From contig NZ_JAKOOW010000014.1 of assembly GCF_022288825.1 (NCBI RefSeq), positions 333 through 64,332 of the forward strand: a DNA stretch of 64,000 bases, written 5' to 3'. Positions 49,851 through 58,769 of this stretch are shown piece after piece. The notes beneath the pieces are model-generated. The model was not told where the DNA came from. It saw only the letters and a list, made by a program, of their open reading frames with translations, and searched no databases. The stretch is from Kingella pumchi. Its GTDB lineage: Bacteria; Pseudomonadota; Gammaproteobacteria; Burkholderiales; Neisseriaceae. A program made the position numbers and the translations under genes. Each line of letters starts with the position of its first letter. Within the stretch, counting starts at the first letter, position 1.

Positions 49851-50474
49851 TTAGGCGAAGCCGTAGAGTTTGTCGAGTACGCTTTCGATTTCGGCGCGGA
49901 CGGCGGCGCGTTCGCGGCTGCTGTCGATTACGGCATAGCGCTCGGGCGCGGCGGCGGCGCGCTGCAGGTAAACGGCGCGGGTGCGCTCGAAAAAGGCGGC
50001 GTCTTCCAATTCAAAGCGGTCTTTGTCGCGGCCGGATTCGATGCGCTCGCGCGCCACTTCCAAAGGCACGTCGAGTATCAGTGTCAGATCGGGTTTCAGG
50101 CTGCCTTGCACCCAGCGCTCGAGTTCGGCAATTTTACCGGCGTCCAAACCGCGGCCGCCGCCCTGATAGGCAAAGGTAGCGTCGGTAAAGCGGTCGCAAA
50201 CGATGCTGCTGCCCTGCTCGAGCGCGGGGCGCACCACTTCTTCCAAATGCTGGCTGCGCGCGGCAAACATCAGCAGGGTTTCGCTGTGCAGCGAAGCGCG
50301 GGTGGCGGGATCGAGTAGGATGCGGCGCAGCTCTTCCCCGAGCGCGGTGCCGCCGGGTTCGCGGGTGAAGCGCACCGGCAGGCCGCGGCCTTCAAACCAT
50401 TGGCGCACCACTTCGAGCTGGGTGGTTTTGCCGGCACCGTCGATGCCGTCGAGCGTGATGAAGCGGGGGGGCAT
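49851..50474 (-). CDS. tmk: Thymidylate kinase
   Basis: A 207-residue cytoplasmic kinase that makes dTDP from dTMP. LDGIDGAGKTTQLE is the P-loop, TREPGGTALGEELRRILLD the DRx-like substrate region, and DRFTDATFAYQGGGRGLD the TMP-binding signature. The ATG at 50474 has an AAAGGAAA site. The start further out (50591) overlaps the YdcH promoter and is rejected. The gene is divergent from the YdcH gene. Confidence 0.96.
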   Translation of the reverse strand: MPPRFITLDGIDGAGKTTQLEVVRQWFEGRGLPVRFTREPGGTALGEELRRILLDPATRASLHSETLLMFAARSQHLEEVVRPALEQGSSIVCDRFTDATFAYQGGGRGLDAGKIAELERWVQGSLKPDLTLILDVPLEVARERIESGRDKDRFELEDAAFFERTRAVYLQRAAAAPERYAVIDSSRERAAVRAEIESVLDKLYGFA

Positions 50475-50532
50475 GGTGTTTCCTTTGCTGTGCCGAAAAG
50501 CCGGCATTTTAGCCGAAAGCGGCGCGCCGGCG

Positions 50533-50561
50533 CTGACAAAAAGGGGCGCAGCCCGTATAAT
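50533..50561 (+). promoter_or_regulatory. Promoter of the YdcH-family gene
   Basis: CTGACA (50533-50538), a 17-bp spacer and TATAAT (50556-50561): the best sigma-70 promoter seen in the window. It lies 51 bp before the ATG. Confidence 0.8.
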
Positions 50562-50612
50562 GTAACTGCCGTAACGGCATTCCCACAACACCCGTACAGA
50601 AAAGGATGCAGC

Positions 50613-50843
50613 ATGTTTCCCGAATACCGCGACCTGATTTCAAAACTGAAACAAGAAGACCAGCATTTTGCCCGTCTGTTTAACGAACACAACGAACTGG
50701 ACGATAAAATCACCGGCTTGGAAAACGATCCCGTAACCAGCAGTTCTGCGGAAGACGAAATCCAGGCGCTGAAACAGAAAAAACTGGCGCTCAAAGACGA
50801 GCTGTATGTGCTGCTGAAAAAGGCAGACGCCGCGGGCAAATAG
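50613..50843 (+). CDS. YdcH-family protein (DUF465)
   Basis: A 76-residue coiled-coil protein beginning MFPEYRDLISKLKQEDQHFA with heptad-like Leu/Lys spacing throughout (ALKQKKLALKDELYVLLKKA). DUF465 proteins are small, abundant and of unknown role. AAAGGATG precedes the ATG. A strong promoter and a strong terminator frame it as a single-gene transcript. Confidence 0.92.
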   Translation: MFPEYRDLISKLKQEDQHFARLFNEHNELDDKITGLENDPVTSSSAEDEIQALKQKKLALKDELYVLLKKADAAGK

Positions 50844-50864
50844 TTTCAGGCTGCCTTGAATCAC

Positions 50865-50893
50865 AAAACGGACGCATTAAGCGTCCGTTTTTT
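50865..50893 (+). terminator. Intrinsic terminator of the YdcH-family gene
   Basis: AAAACGGACGC and GCGTCCGTTTT pair around ATTAA, then TT. It is one of the few terminators here not built from uptake sequences. Confidence 0.88.
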
Positions 50894-50962
50894 GCGCGTG
50901 TTGCCGCAACGATTCTTTCAGGCTGCCTGCCTATCCGCGCCCGCTCGGGGCAGGCGCGGCAG

Positions 50963-52522
50963 CTATTCTTCGGTCGGCAGCGGGGTGATTTTCACGCGGC
51001 CGATGCGGTGGCCGTCTTTTTCCACCACTTGGAAATGCCAGCCGTGGTAGTCGATACCGTCACCCTCTTCGGGCAGTGCCTGCAGTTTTTCGATAATCAG
51101 GCCGGCCACGGTATGGAACTCGGCATCCTCGCTTTGCGGCGGCAGGTTGAGCTGGGGGGCGAGTTCGACGTATTCGAGTGCGCCGTCCACGGTCAGGCTG
51201 TCGTCGGCATGGGTTTGCACGGCGGCCTCTTCTTCGCGCTCAAACTCTTCGGGAAACTCGCCGGCAATGGTTTCAAGCAGGTCTTTCATGGTAACCATGC
51301 CGAGCACGGCGCCCAATTCGTCCACCACCAGCGCGTAATCGGCGCTGTGCTGGCGAAACAGCTCGATCGCCGCCAGCGCGGTGGCGCTTTCAGGCAGCAT
51401 CAGCGGCTGGCGCAGCGCGCTTTGGATATTAACGTCGCCCTCTTCGAGCAGCTGCACCAGCAGCTCTTTTTTGTTGATGTAGCCCAAAGGCTCGTCCACG
51501 CCGGCTTTGCCGACTACCAGCATCCGCGAATAGGGGCATTCGATCAGGCGTTTTTTCTGCTCGTCGCGGCTTTGCGAGATATCGAGCCGCTCGATGTCGC
51601 TGCGCGGAATCATCACGCCGAAAATCGGCCGCTCGGCCAGGGTGAGCACGCTGCGGATCATGGATTTTTCGTTTTCTTCAAAATGCTCGTCGTCTTCGTC
51701 GCCGCTACCCGAAGCGGCCAGCAGGCTTTCGCGGATGCCCATCATGCCGAGCACGTTTTCGGCGGTGCGTTGGCGCCACGAGCTGCCGGCGTAGTCGTGG
51801 CGCTTGGCGTTGCGCTGGGCGACTTGGTTAAAGGCTTCAATCAGTATCGAAAAACCGATGGCGGCGTAGAGATAGCCTTTGGGAATGTGGAAATGGAAGG
51901 CTTCGGCAATCAGGCTGAAGCCGATCATCAGCAAAAAGCCCAGGCACAGCATCACCACCGTGGGATGGCGCTCGACAAAGGCGGTGAGCGGTTTGCTCGC
52001 CCAAATCATGGTGGCCATCGCCACCACCACCGCCGCCATCGCCACCGTGATGTGTTCGACCATCGCCACCGCGGTAATCACGCTGTCGATGGAAAACACC
52101 GCATCCAGAATCAGAATCTGGGCGACCACGCTGAAAAACGGGCTGTGTTTTTTGTGCTGGTCGGCCACGGCGTAGTGGTTGCTGCCTTCCAGCCGCTCGT
52201 GCAGCTCGGTAGTCGCCTTGTATAAGAGAAACAGCCCGCCGCCGAGCATAATCAGATCCTTGCCCGACACCGCATGGCCGCCGATGCTAAACAGCGGCGC
52301 GGTCAGCGTGATGATGTGCGCCATAAACGCCAACATCAGTATGCGCATGCCCACCGCCAGCGTCAGGCCGCTGATGCGGGCTTTGTCGCGCAGCGCGGGT
52401 TTGACTTTGTTGGCGATGATGGCGACAAACACCAGATTGTCGATGCCCAGCACCACTTCAAGCACAAACAGCGTCAGAAAACCGATCCAGGTTTGGGGTT
52501 CGGCCAGCCAGCTCAAATCCAT
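50963..52522 (-). CDS. TerC-CBS-CorC/HlyC membrane protein
   Basis: A 519-residue protein of the YoaE/YegH type. Residues 1-240 form a TerC domain with seven helices and the metal-like motifs EVVLGIDN and ILDAVFSIDSV. Two CBS domains (about 300-420) and a CorC/HlyC transporter-associated domain (about 440-515) follow. TerC proteins are linked to metal ion handling and Mn export in several bacteria; the exact ion is unknown. AAGGAG precedes the ATG. Confidence 0.92.
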   Translation of the reverse strand: MDLSWLAEPQTWIGFLTLFVLEVVLGIDNLVFVAIIANKVKPALRDKARISGLTLAVGMRILMLAFMAHIITLTAPLFSIGGHAVSGKDLIMLGGGLFLLYKATTELHERLEGSNHYAVADQHKKHSPFFSVVAQILILDAVFSIDSVITAVAMVEHITVAMAAVVVAMATMIWASKPLTAFVERHPTVVMLCLGFLLMIGFSLIAEAFHFHIPKGYLYAAIGFSILIEAFNQVAQRNAKRHDYAGSSWRQRTAENVLGMMGIRESLLAASGSGDEDDEHFEENEKSMIRSVLTLAERPIFGVMIPRSDIERLDISQSRDEQKKRLIECPYSRMLVVGKAGVDEPLGYINKKELLVQLLEEGDVNIQSALRQPLMLPESATALAAIELFRQHSADYALVVDELGAVLGMVTMKDLLETIAGEFPEEFEREEEAAVQTHADDSLTVDGALEYVELAPQLNLPPQSEDAEFHTVAGLIIEKLQALPEEGDGIDYHGWHFQVVEKDGHRIGRVKITPLPTEE

Positions 52523-52872
52523 CGCGCGCTCCTTGTCCGCCGCGGGCGGCGCGCAGGCGGCAAAAGGCAGCCTGAAAGGTTTTCAGGCTGCCTGAATCGG
52601 GCGGCAAAACAAGGTAAAGGGCTTGTCTGCTCGGAGTCTTTCATTGCGTTCTTTGAAAAATGAAAACGCGGCAAGTGTAGCAGCTTGGCGCGCAAATGCA
52701 AGCGAGCGCGCCGCGCCTGCCCGCCGCGCCGCCGCCCTGCGCCGGCGTTTTTCAGGCTGCTTTTGCGCCGGCTTGTCTGTTTTGAAAGCAGCCTGAAAAC
52801 GTCAAGTTCAAACGGTTTTCAGGCTGCCTAGTCGCGGGGACAAGGCAGCCTGAAAGCCGGTACCCAAGCGCT

Positions 52873-54066
52873 TTACAGCACTTTCACAATGCTCTCGCAC
52901 AGATAGCGGATGTTGTCGGCGGTGATGCCGGCCACGTTGATGCGGCCGCTGCGTACGGCGTAGATGGCAAACTCGTTTTTCAGGCGGTCCACCTGCTCGG
53001 GAGTCAGGCCGCTGAACGAGAACATGCCGTTTTGCTTAACGATAAAGTCGAAATCCTGTTTGGCGCCGCATTCTTTGAGCAGGGCGACAAACTGGCCGCG
53101 CATTTCTTTGATGCGCGCGCGCATTTCGTCGAGTTCGGCAATCCATTGCGCTTTGAGCGCGGGGTCTTGCAGCACCATCGCCACGGTGTGGCCGCCGTGG
53201 GAAGCGGGGTTGGAGTACAGGGTGCGGATAATCGCTTTGACCTGGCTGAAGGCGCGGTTGGCAGTTTCTTCGTCGGCGGCGACCACGGTGAAAGCGCCGA
53301 CGCGCTCGTTGTACATGCCGAAGTTTTTGGAATAGGAGCTGGCCACCAGCAGCTCGGGATTGCGTTTGGCAAAGGCGCGCAGACCGTAGGCGTCTTCTTC
53401 GATGCCGTTGGCAAAGCCCTGGTAGGCGAAGTCAAACAGCGGCAGCCAGCCTTTTTGCGCGGAAAGTTCGGCCAGTTTTTCCCATTGCTCGGGCGTGGGG
53501 TCGATGCCGGTGGGGTTGTGGCAGCAGCCATGAAAGAGCACCACGTCGCCGGCTTCGGCTTCGGACAGATCGGCGATCATGCCGTCCCAATCCAGGCTGT
53601 GGGTGGCTTTGTCGTAATAGCGGTAGTCGCGGATATTGATGCCGACGGCGTTGAAGATGGCGTTGTGGTTCGGCCAGGTGGGCACGGAAATCCACACGTT
53701 CTGCGCGCCGGTTTGGCGTTTGATAAATTCGGCGGCCACGCGCAGGGCGCCGGTGCCGCCAAGGCTTTGCGCGGTTTTGGCGCGGCGCGAAGCAATCACT
53801 TCGCTGCCTTCGCCGAACAACAGTTTTTGGGTTTCGGCATTGTAGGCGGCCACGCCGTCGATGGTCAGGTAGTTTTTGCTCTGCTCTTCGGCCAAAAGGC
53901 GGGTTTCGGCGGCCTTAACGGCTTTGAGCACCGGCGTTTTACCGGCGGCGTCTTTATACACGCCGATGCCCAGATTGACTTTCTCGGGGCGGGTTTCGGC
54001 TTTGAAGGCTTCGCCCAGGCCGAGAATCGGGTCGGCGGGGGCGGCGGTGATTTTATCGAACAACAT
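52873..54066 (-). CDS. Aspartate/aromatic aminotransferase
   Basis: A 397-residue PLP enzyme of class I, closest in pattern to AspC/TyrB (Ia subgroup). LGIGVYKDAAGKTPVLKAV near residue 30, HGCCHNPTGIDPTPEQW, and SSYSKNFGMYNERVGAFT with the PLP lysine are diagnostic, and AIYAVRSGRINVAGIT closes with the carboxylate-binding Arg. It transfers amino groups between aspartate (or aromatic amino acids) and 2-oxoglutarate. The specificity (aspC or tyrB) cannot be told apart by eye. It is divergent from the SIMPL gene. Confidence 0.95.
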   Translation of the reverse strand: MLFDKITAAPADPILGLGEAFKAETRPEKVNLGIGVYKDAAGKTPVLKAVKAAETRLLAEEQSKNYLTIDGVAAYNAETQKLLFGEGSEVIASRRAKTAQSLGGTGALRVAAEFIKRQTGAQNVWISVPTWPNHNAIFNAVGINIRDYRYYDKATHSLDWDGMIADLSEAEAGDVVLFHGCCHNPTGIDPTPEQWEKLAELSAQKGWLPLFDFAYQGFANGIEEDAYGLRAFAKRNPELLVASSYSKNFGMYNERVGAFTVVAADEETANRAFSQVKAIIRTLYSNPASHGGHTVAMVLQDPALKAQWIAELDEMRARIKEMRGQFVALLKECGAKQDFDFIVKQNGMFSFSGLTPEQVDRLKNEFAIYAVRSGRINVAGITADNIRYLCESIVKVL

Positions 54067-54204
54067 AATCGCATCCTTGCTGGAACAAACGGGTGAAAAA
54101 GGCGCGCCGCCGCCAAACCGCCGACGGCGCAGACAGGCAGCGCATATATACTGCGAAGCGGCGGCGCTGGCAAGGAAAACCGTTTTCAGGCTGCCTGAAA
54201 ACTA

Positions 54205-54210
54205 TATAAT
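54205..54210 (+). promoter_or_regulatory. -10 box of the SIMPL gene
   Basis: TATAAT at 54205-54210, 32 bp before the ATG. A palindromic pair of overlapping uptake sequences (about 54184-54199) occupies the -35/spacer region. Confidence 0.5.
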
Positions 54211-54242
54211 CGCCGCCTTAATCCACACCCGAAGGAAACGCC

Positions 54243-54953
54243 ATGAAAAAAGCCCTTGCCCTGCTGCCGCTGGCCGCCGCGCTCGCCCTGCCCGCCGCCG
54301 CCGAAGAGCTGCACTACAATCTGGTCGAATTTCACGAAAACGCTTCGGTGCGCGTGCCGCACGACACCATGCACATCGTGCTGGAAGTGAGCGAAACCGC
54401 GCCCAGCCGCGAAGCCGCCGCCAATAAAGTTACCGCCCGCGTCAATGCCGTGCTTGCCCGCGCCCGCGCCAAAAGCAGCCTGAAAGCCGAAAGCGGCCGC
54501 CGCTACGCCGAAGCCAACCGCGACGACAAAAACAGAATCCGCAACTGGACCGACAGCGCAACCATTTTCGTCGAAAGCCGCGATTTCGCCGCGCTGTCCA
54601 AGTTTGCTGCCGACAGCCAGAAAGAAGCGTCGGTGCAGAACCTGTATTTCAGCGTGTCGCCGGAAAAACGCGCCAAAGCGGTGGAAGAAGCCGGCGACAT
54701 CGCGCTCAAATCGTTTGCCCAACGCGCGCAGGCCTTAAGCCGCAGCCTGGGCTTTAGCGGCTACAAAATCGTGCGCCTGAACCTGCGCCATTCTTTTAAT
54801 ACCGTTGAAGCCACCGATGCGGGCATGCGCTCACGCGCCTATGCCGCCCCCGCCGCCATGAACTTGAAAGCCAAAGCGGCCGCCGATATGCAGGTGCAAA
54901 GCGGCGAAGAAGAAGTCAACCAAACCGTTTCGGCTACGGTGCAGATGCAGTAA
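54243..54953 (+). CDS. Exported SIMPL-domain protein (DUF541)
   Basis: A 236-residue protein with signal peptide (MKKALALLPLAAALALPAAA) and a SIMPL/DUF541 domain: ASVRVPHDTMHIVLEVSETA at the start, AVEEAGDIALKSFAQRAQAL, LGFSGYKIVRLNLRHSF and a final VSATVQMQ. Related proteins (BP26, OmpIP) are periplasmic or outer-membrane and form channels or rings; the role is unclear. GAAGGAAA precedes the ATG. Confidence 0.9.
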   Translation: MKKALALLPLAAALALPAAAEELHYNLVEFHENASVRVPHDTMHIVLEVSETAPSREAAANKVTARVNAVLARARAKSSLKAESGRRYAEANRDDKNRIRNWTDSATIFVESRDFAALSKFAADSQKEASVQNLYFSVSPEKRAKAVEEAGDIALKSFAQRAQALSRSLGFSGYKIVRLNLRHSFNTVEATDAGMRSRAYAAPAAMNLKAKAAADMQVQSGEEEVNQTVSATVQMQ

Positions 54954-55023
54954 GCCCGCCCCTTGCAGTTTTCAGGCTGCCTTGCTGTGAAACAATTAAA
55001 CAGCCAAGGCAGCCTGAAAACGC

Positions 55024-55066
55024 AAAAAGCAGCCTGAAAAACCGGAACCGGCTTTTCAGGCTGCTT
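55024..55066. terminator. Terminator between converging genes
   Basis: AAAAAGCAGCCTGAAAAACC and GGCTTTTCAGGCTGCTT pair around GGAACC. It serves the SIMPL gene (plus) or the exported protein at 55078-55581 (minus), which ends 12 bp away. Confidence 0.7.
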
Positions 55067-55077
55067 GGTTTGTTCTT

Positions 55078-55581
55078 CTACTTCGCTTTTTTACACACGA
55101 AGTCCGTCATCTTTTTCACGTGCGCCGGCTCGCTGTTGTCTTCCGCCTGAATCTGCCGGATCGTGGCGGCGTCCAGGTCTTTGGGCGACGCGGCCGGATG
55201 CGTGTCTGCCATTTGCACCGCCTGCCCCTGCGGGCTGAGCAGCACCAGTGCGCTCATTACGCTGGTGGGCTGGGCGCTGCAATGCACCCAGTCCAAAATC
55301 AGCATAGCAGGCGCGTTATTGCGCTTGGATTTGTGCTCCGTTACCACCGCAAACCAGTTATCGCCCAAAGGTTTGATACTTTTGGGGAAGACTTTGGCGG
55401 AATATTTGCCGTCTTCGTGTACGTCGTAATCGTAAAGCCAGGTCGGATTTTTGTATTGCGCGCGCAGCAGGGTAGCGGCTTTGGGGTTTTGGGCAGCATT
55501 CAGCGCATCGTTTGGGCTGTCGGCGGCTTGGACGGATGCGGCACAAATACCGAACAGAGCGGCAATTATCAAACGTTTCAT
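55078..55581 (-). CDS. Small exported protein of unknown function
   Basis: A 167-residue protein with signal peptide MKRLIIAALFGICAASVQAA. The mature part has a tyrosine/aspartate-rich start (LYDYDVHEDGKYSAKVFPKS), WVHCSAQPTSVMSALVL and a final DFVCKKAK, with two Cys that may pair. The layout resembles surface-adhesin-E-like exported proteins, but I cannot assign the family with confidence. It lies 87 bp from ubiG on the same strand. Confidence 0.65.
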   Translation of the reverse strand: MKRLIIAALFGICAASVQAADSPNDALNAAQNPKAATLLRAQYKNPTWLYDYDVHEDGKYSAKVFPKSIKPLGDNWFAVVTEHKSKRNNAPAMLILDWVHCSAQPTSVMSALVLLSPQGQAVQMADTHPAASPKDLDAATIRQIQAEDNSEPAHVKKMTDFVCKKAK

Positions 55582-55667
55582 GGGCGTTTCCTTGTAAAGA
55601 GAGCGGATAAATCAAACGGGCAAAACGGTTTTCAGGCTGCCTTAAACAATCAAGGCTGCCTGAAAAC

Positions 55668-56390
55668 TTAAGCGGCGGGGCGGCAGGCCATCAGGTAGTT
55701 GACCGACAAATCGTCGTTCAGATGATACTGGCGCCACAGCGGGTGGTAGCCCATGCCGGCGGTATCGGCCACGTCCAAGCCGCCCTGGCGGCACATCCGC
55801 GCCAGCTCGGCCGGGGCGATGAATTTTTGCCAGTCGTGCGTGCCTTTGGGCACCATGCGCAACAGGTATTCGGCGCCGACAATGGCGTGGACGTAGGATT
55901 TGGGATTGCGGTTGATGGTGGAGAAAAATACCATGCCGTCGGGCTTGGCGAGCTTGGCGCAGGCACGCACCACCGAAGCGGGATCGGGCACATGCTCGAG
56001 CATTTCCATGCAGCTGACCACGTCGAAAGTGTGCGGCATTTCGGCGGCTAGGTCTTCCACGCTCACGCAACGGTAGGCGAGATTGTCCACACCATTGTTT
56101 TGCGCGTGGGCGGCGGCAGCCTGCAGCGATTTTTCGGCCATGTCGATGCCCAGCACCGAAGCCGCGCCGCGCCGCGCCATGCTCTCGGCGAGAATGCCGC
56201 CGCCGCAGCCGACATCAAGCACGGCTTTGCCGGCAAGATGCGCGTGGCGGTCGATATAGTCTAGGCGCAGCGGGTTGATATCGTGCAGGGATTTGAAGTC
56301 GCCGTTTTCGTCCCACCATTGGTCGGCCAGGCGGCTGAATTTGTCGATTTCGGACTGATCGACATTGATATGCTGTTGTTGCTGGTTCAT
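55668..56390 (-). CDS. ubiG: Ubiquinone biosynthesis O-methyltransferase
   Basis: A 240-residue SAM-dependent methyltransferase for both O-methylations of ubiquinone synthesis. FSRLADQWWDENGDFKSLHD and INPLRLDYID are typical UbiG; VLDVGCGGGILAESMARRGA is the SAM loop, and CMEMLEHVPDP the post-loop motif. The C-terminus has YHPLWRQYHLNDDLSVNYLM. It points to a ubiquinone user, relevant to the truncated ubiX at 46.4-46.8 kb. It is divergent from accD. Confidence 0.97.
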   Translation of the reverse strand: MNQQQQHINVDQSEIDKFSRLADQWWDENGDFKSLHDINPLRLDYIDRHAHLAGKAVLDVGCGGGILAESMARRGAASVLGIDMAEKSLQAAAAHAQNNGVDNLAYRCVSVEDLAAEMPHTFDVVSCMEMLEHVPDPASVVRACAKLAKPDGMVFFSTINRNPKSYVHAIVGAEYLLRMVPKGTHDWQKFIAPAELARMCRQGGLDVADTAGMGYHPLWRQYHLNDDLSVNYLMACRPAA

Positions 56391-56482
56391 GGCAAAAGCC
56401 CGAAGTCTGTTGGAAAGCGGCTATTGTATAGCAAAGCGGCGGCGGCGGCATAACGCAGTAGGATTGTTCGGTTTCTTTGGCT

Positions 56483-56488
56483 ATAATG
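56483..56488 (+). promoter_or_regulatory. -10 box of accD
   Basis: TATAAT at 56483-56488, followed by GCGCCA, 117 bp before the ATG. A paired uptake-sequence hairpin lies in the leader (about 56550-56580) before the AAGGAG site. Confidence 0.5.
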
Positions 56489-56604
56489 CGCCACTTGTCC
56501 GCGATTGGTGCAGATGTTCTACACGTTTTGCCGCGCGGCCGACGGTTTTTTCAGGCTGCCTGAACGCGGTTTCAGGCAGCTTTCCCGATTGTGAAGGAGT
56601 CAGT

Positions 56605-57468
56605 ATGAGTTGGTTGGACAAAATCCTGCCGCCGAAAATCAAAAAGGCCGACAGCAGAAGTTCCGGCGTGCCCGAAGGCCTGTGGCGCAAATGCCCGTCC
56701 TGCGGCAGCACCCAGTATGCCACCGACGTGGCGCAAAACTTCCACGTCTGCCCCAAATGCAACCACCACGAAAGCATCGGCGCGCGCACGCGGCTGAACC
56801 TGATTCTGGATGAAGACGGGCGCGAAGAAATCGGCGGCGAAATCAAACCCACCGATATTTTGAAATTCAAAGACAGCAAAAAATATCCCGACCGCCTTTC
56901 CGCCGCGCGCAAAGCCACCGGCGAAGACGACGCGCTGGTGGTGATGAAAGGCAGCATCAACGGCGTGCCGGCGGTGGTAGCGGCGTTTGAGTTCCGCTTT
57001 ATCGGCGGCTCGATGGGTTCGGTAGTGGGCGAGCGCTTTGTCGAAGGCGTGCGCCGCGCGGCAGCTTCAGGCTGCGCCTTTGTCTGCGTGGCCGCTTCGG
57101 GCGGGGCGCGGATGCAGGAAGGCCTGAACTCGCTGATGCAGATGACCAAAACCAGCGCCGCGCTGCATCTGCTGAGCGAAAAACGGCTGCCGTTTATTTC
57201 GGTGCTGACCGATCCGACCATGGGTGGCGTTTCCGCCAGCTTCGCCTTTTTGGGCGACGTGGTGCTGGCCGAGCCCAACGCGCTGATCGGTTTTGCCGGC
57301 CCGCGCGTGATCGAGCAGACCGTGCGCGAAAAACTGCCCGAAGGCTTCCAGCGCGCCGAGTTCCTGCTGGAAAAAGGCGCCATCGACCAAATCGTTGACC
57401 GCCGCGAAATGAAGCAGCGCCTGGCCGATCTGATTACGCTGCTGAGCCGCCAAGACAAAGCAGCCTGA
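56605..57468 (+). CDS. accD: Acetyl-CoA carboxylase carboxyltransferase beta subunit
   Basis: A 287-residue subunit that, with AccA, moves the carboxyl group from carboxybiotin to acetyl-CoA in fatty-acid synthesis. RKCPSCGSTQY and FHVCPKCNHHESI form the four-Cys zinc ribbon near residues 28-55; SGGARMQEGLNSLMQMTKT and PTMGGVSASFAFLGD are crotonase-like substrate loops. AAGGAG precedes the ATG. Its biotin partner is loaded by the BirA-CoaX protein at 17.1 kb. Confidence 0.97.
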   Translation: MSWLDKILPPKIKKADSRSSGVPEGLWRKCPSCGSTQYATDVAQNFHVCPKCNHHESIGARTRLNLILDEDGREEIGGEIKPTDILKFKDSKKYPDRLSAARKATGEDDALVVMKGSINGVPAVVAAFEFRFIGGSMGSVVGERFVEGVRRAAASGCAFVCVAASGGARMQEGLNSLMQMTKTSAALHLLSEKRLPFISVLTDPTMGGVSASFAFLGDVVLAEPNALIGFAGPRVIEQTVREKLPEGFQRAEFLLEKGAIDQIVDRREMKQRLADLITLLSRQDKAA

Positions 57469-57656
57469 AACATCTGCCCTTTCAGGCTGCCTGAAAACCG
57501 CCGGCAGCGACGCCCAATATCCGCCGGCGGCAGATTTTCCCAAGCGGCAAAGCGCCGCCCAAAGGCAGCCTGAAAGCGGTCGCACGGCCGCATCCTTATT
57601 TTTCAGGCTGCCTTACGTTATCCGGCTGTCTTTCCCTATCTCTTCCCAAGCCCGCC

Positions 57657-58769
57657 ATGATTTATCAGAAACAGTTTGTTAAGGAAACCACGCTCACCGC
57701 CGTCGGCATATTTTTCGTGCTGCTGGCGATTTTGGTTTCTACTCAGTCAGTTACCCTGCTCGGCCGCGCGGCCGACGGACGGGTGGCGGTGGATGCGGTG
57801 GCGGCGCTGATCGGCTTTTGGACGCTGAATATGACGCCGCTGCTGCTGGTACTCACCGCCTACATCAGCATTCTCACGGTGCTGACCCGCTATTGGCACG
57901 GCAGCGAGATGGCGGTGTGGCTCTCCTGCGGGCTGGGGCTGAAAAACTGGCTGCGGCCGGTGTTTTCGTTTGCGCTGCCGCTGGCGGTGCTGCTGGCGGT
58001 GCTGCAGCTGGGCGTGCTGCCGTGGGCGGACATGCGCAGCCGCGAATACGCCGAAATCCTGAAGCAAAAGCAGAATCTGTCGCTGGTGGAAGAAGGCGTG
58101 TTCCGCGAATTGGGCAAGAAAAACGGGCGGGTGTATTTTGTCGAACAGTTTGACGCGGAAAAAGGCGAGATGAAAAACCTGTTTATCCGCGAAGTGGACG
58201 ACAAAAACCGCGACAGCGTGGTTTTTGCCAAGTCCGGCAACTTCCGGCTCGATAACAACCGCCGCACGCTGGTGCTCGATCAGGGCTACCGCTACAGCGG
58301 CACCGCCGGCAAAGGCGATTTCGACCGCGTGTCTTTCGAGCATATGGAACTGGTGATCAGCACCGTGCCGAAACTCAACAACAGCGAACGCCACCGCCAT
58401 GCCGTTCCCACCCTTGAGCTGATCAGCAGCGACAAGCACGAGCTTCAGGCCGAACTGATGTGGCGCATCTCGCTGCCGCTCACGGTGCTGGTGCTCTCGC
58501 TCTTGGCCGTGCCGCTGTCCTACAGCAACATCCGCTCCGGCAATTCCTATCATGTGCTGCTGGCGGTGGTGTTCTTCCTGATCTACCAAAACGGCCTGAC
58601 CCTGCTGCGCGACGCGGTGGAAGACGGCAAAATCCCCTTCTGGCTCGGCCTGCTGCCGATGCACATCCTGATGACCGCCTGCGCCCTGCTGCTGCTGCGT
58701 ATCCGCAGCATGCCTGCCCGCCCGTTTTGGGCAGCCTTAAAAGCCGCATTGCCGGGGAGCCGCCGATGA
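57657..58769 (+). CDS. lptF: LPS export permease LptF
   Basis: A 370-residue inner-membrane subunit of the LptBFG transporter. Six helices flank a periplasmic beta-jellyroll (about 130-260). It begins MIYQKQFVKETTLTAVGIFF, matching LptF, and the second half has LPLTVLVLSLLAVPLSYSN. Its stop overlaps lptG by ATGA. LptF and LptG extract lipopolysaccharide from the inner membrane and feed LptC. Confidence 0.96.
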   Translation: MIYQKQFVKETTLTAVGIFFVLLAILVSTQSVTLLGRAADGRVAVDAVAALIGFWTLNMTPLLLVLTAYISILTVLTRYWHGSEMAVWLSCGLGLKNWLRPVFSFALPLAVLLAVLQLGVLPWADMRSREYAEILKQKQNLSLVEEGVFRELGKKNGRVYFVEQFDAEKGEMKNLFIREVDDKNRDSVVFAKSGNFRLDNNRRTLVLDQGYRYSGTAGKGDFDRVSFEHMELVISTVPKLNNSERHRHAVPTLELISSDKHELQAELMWRISLPLTVLVLSLLAVPLSYSNIRSGNSYHVLLAVVFFLIYQNGLTLLRDAVEDGKIPFWLGLLPMHILMTACALLLLRIRSMPARPFWAALKAALPGSRR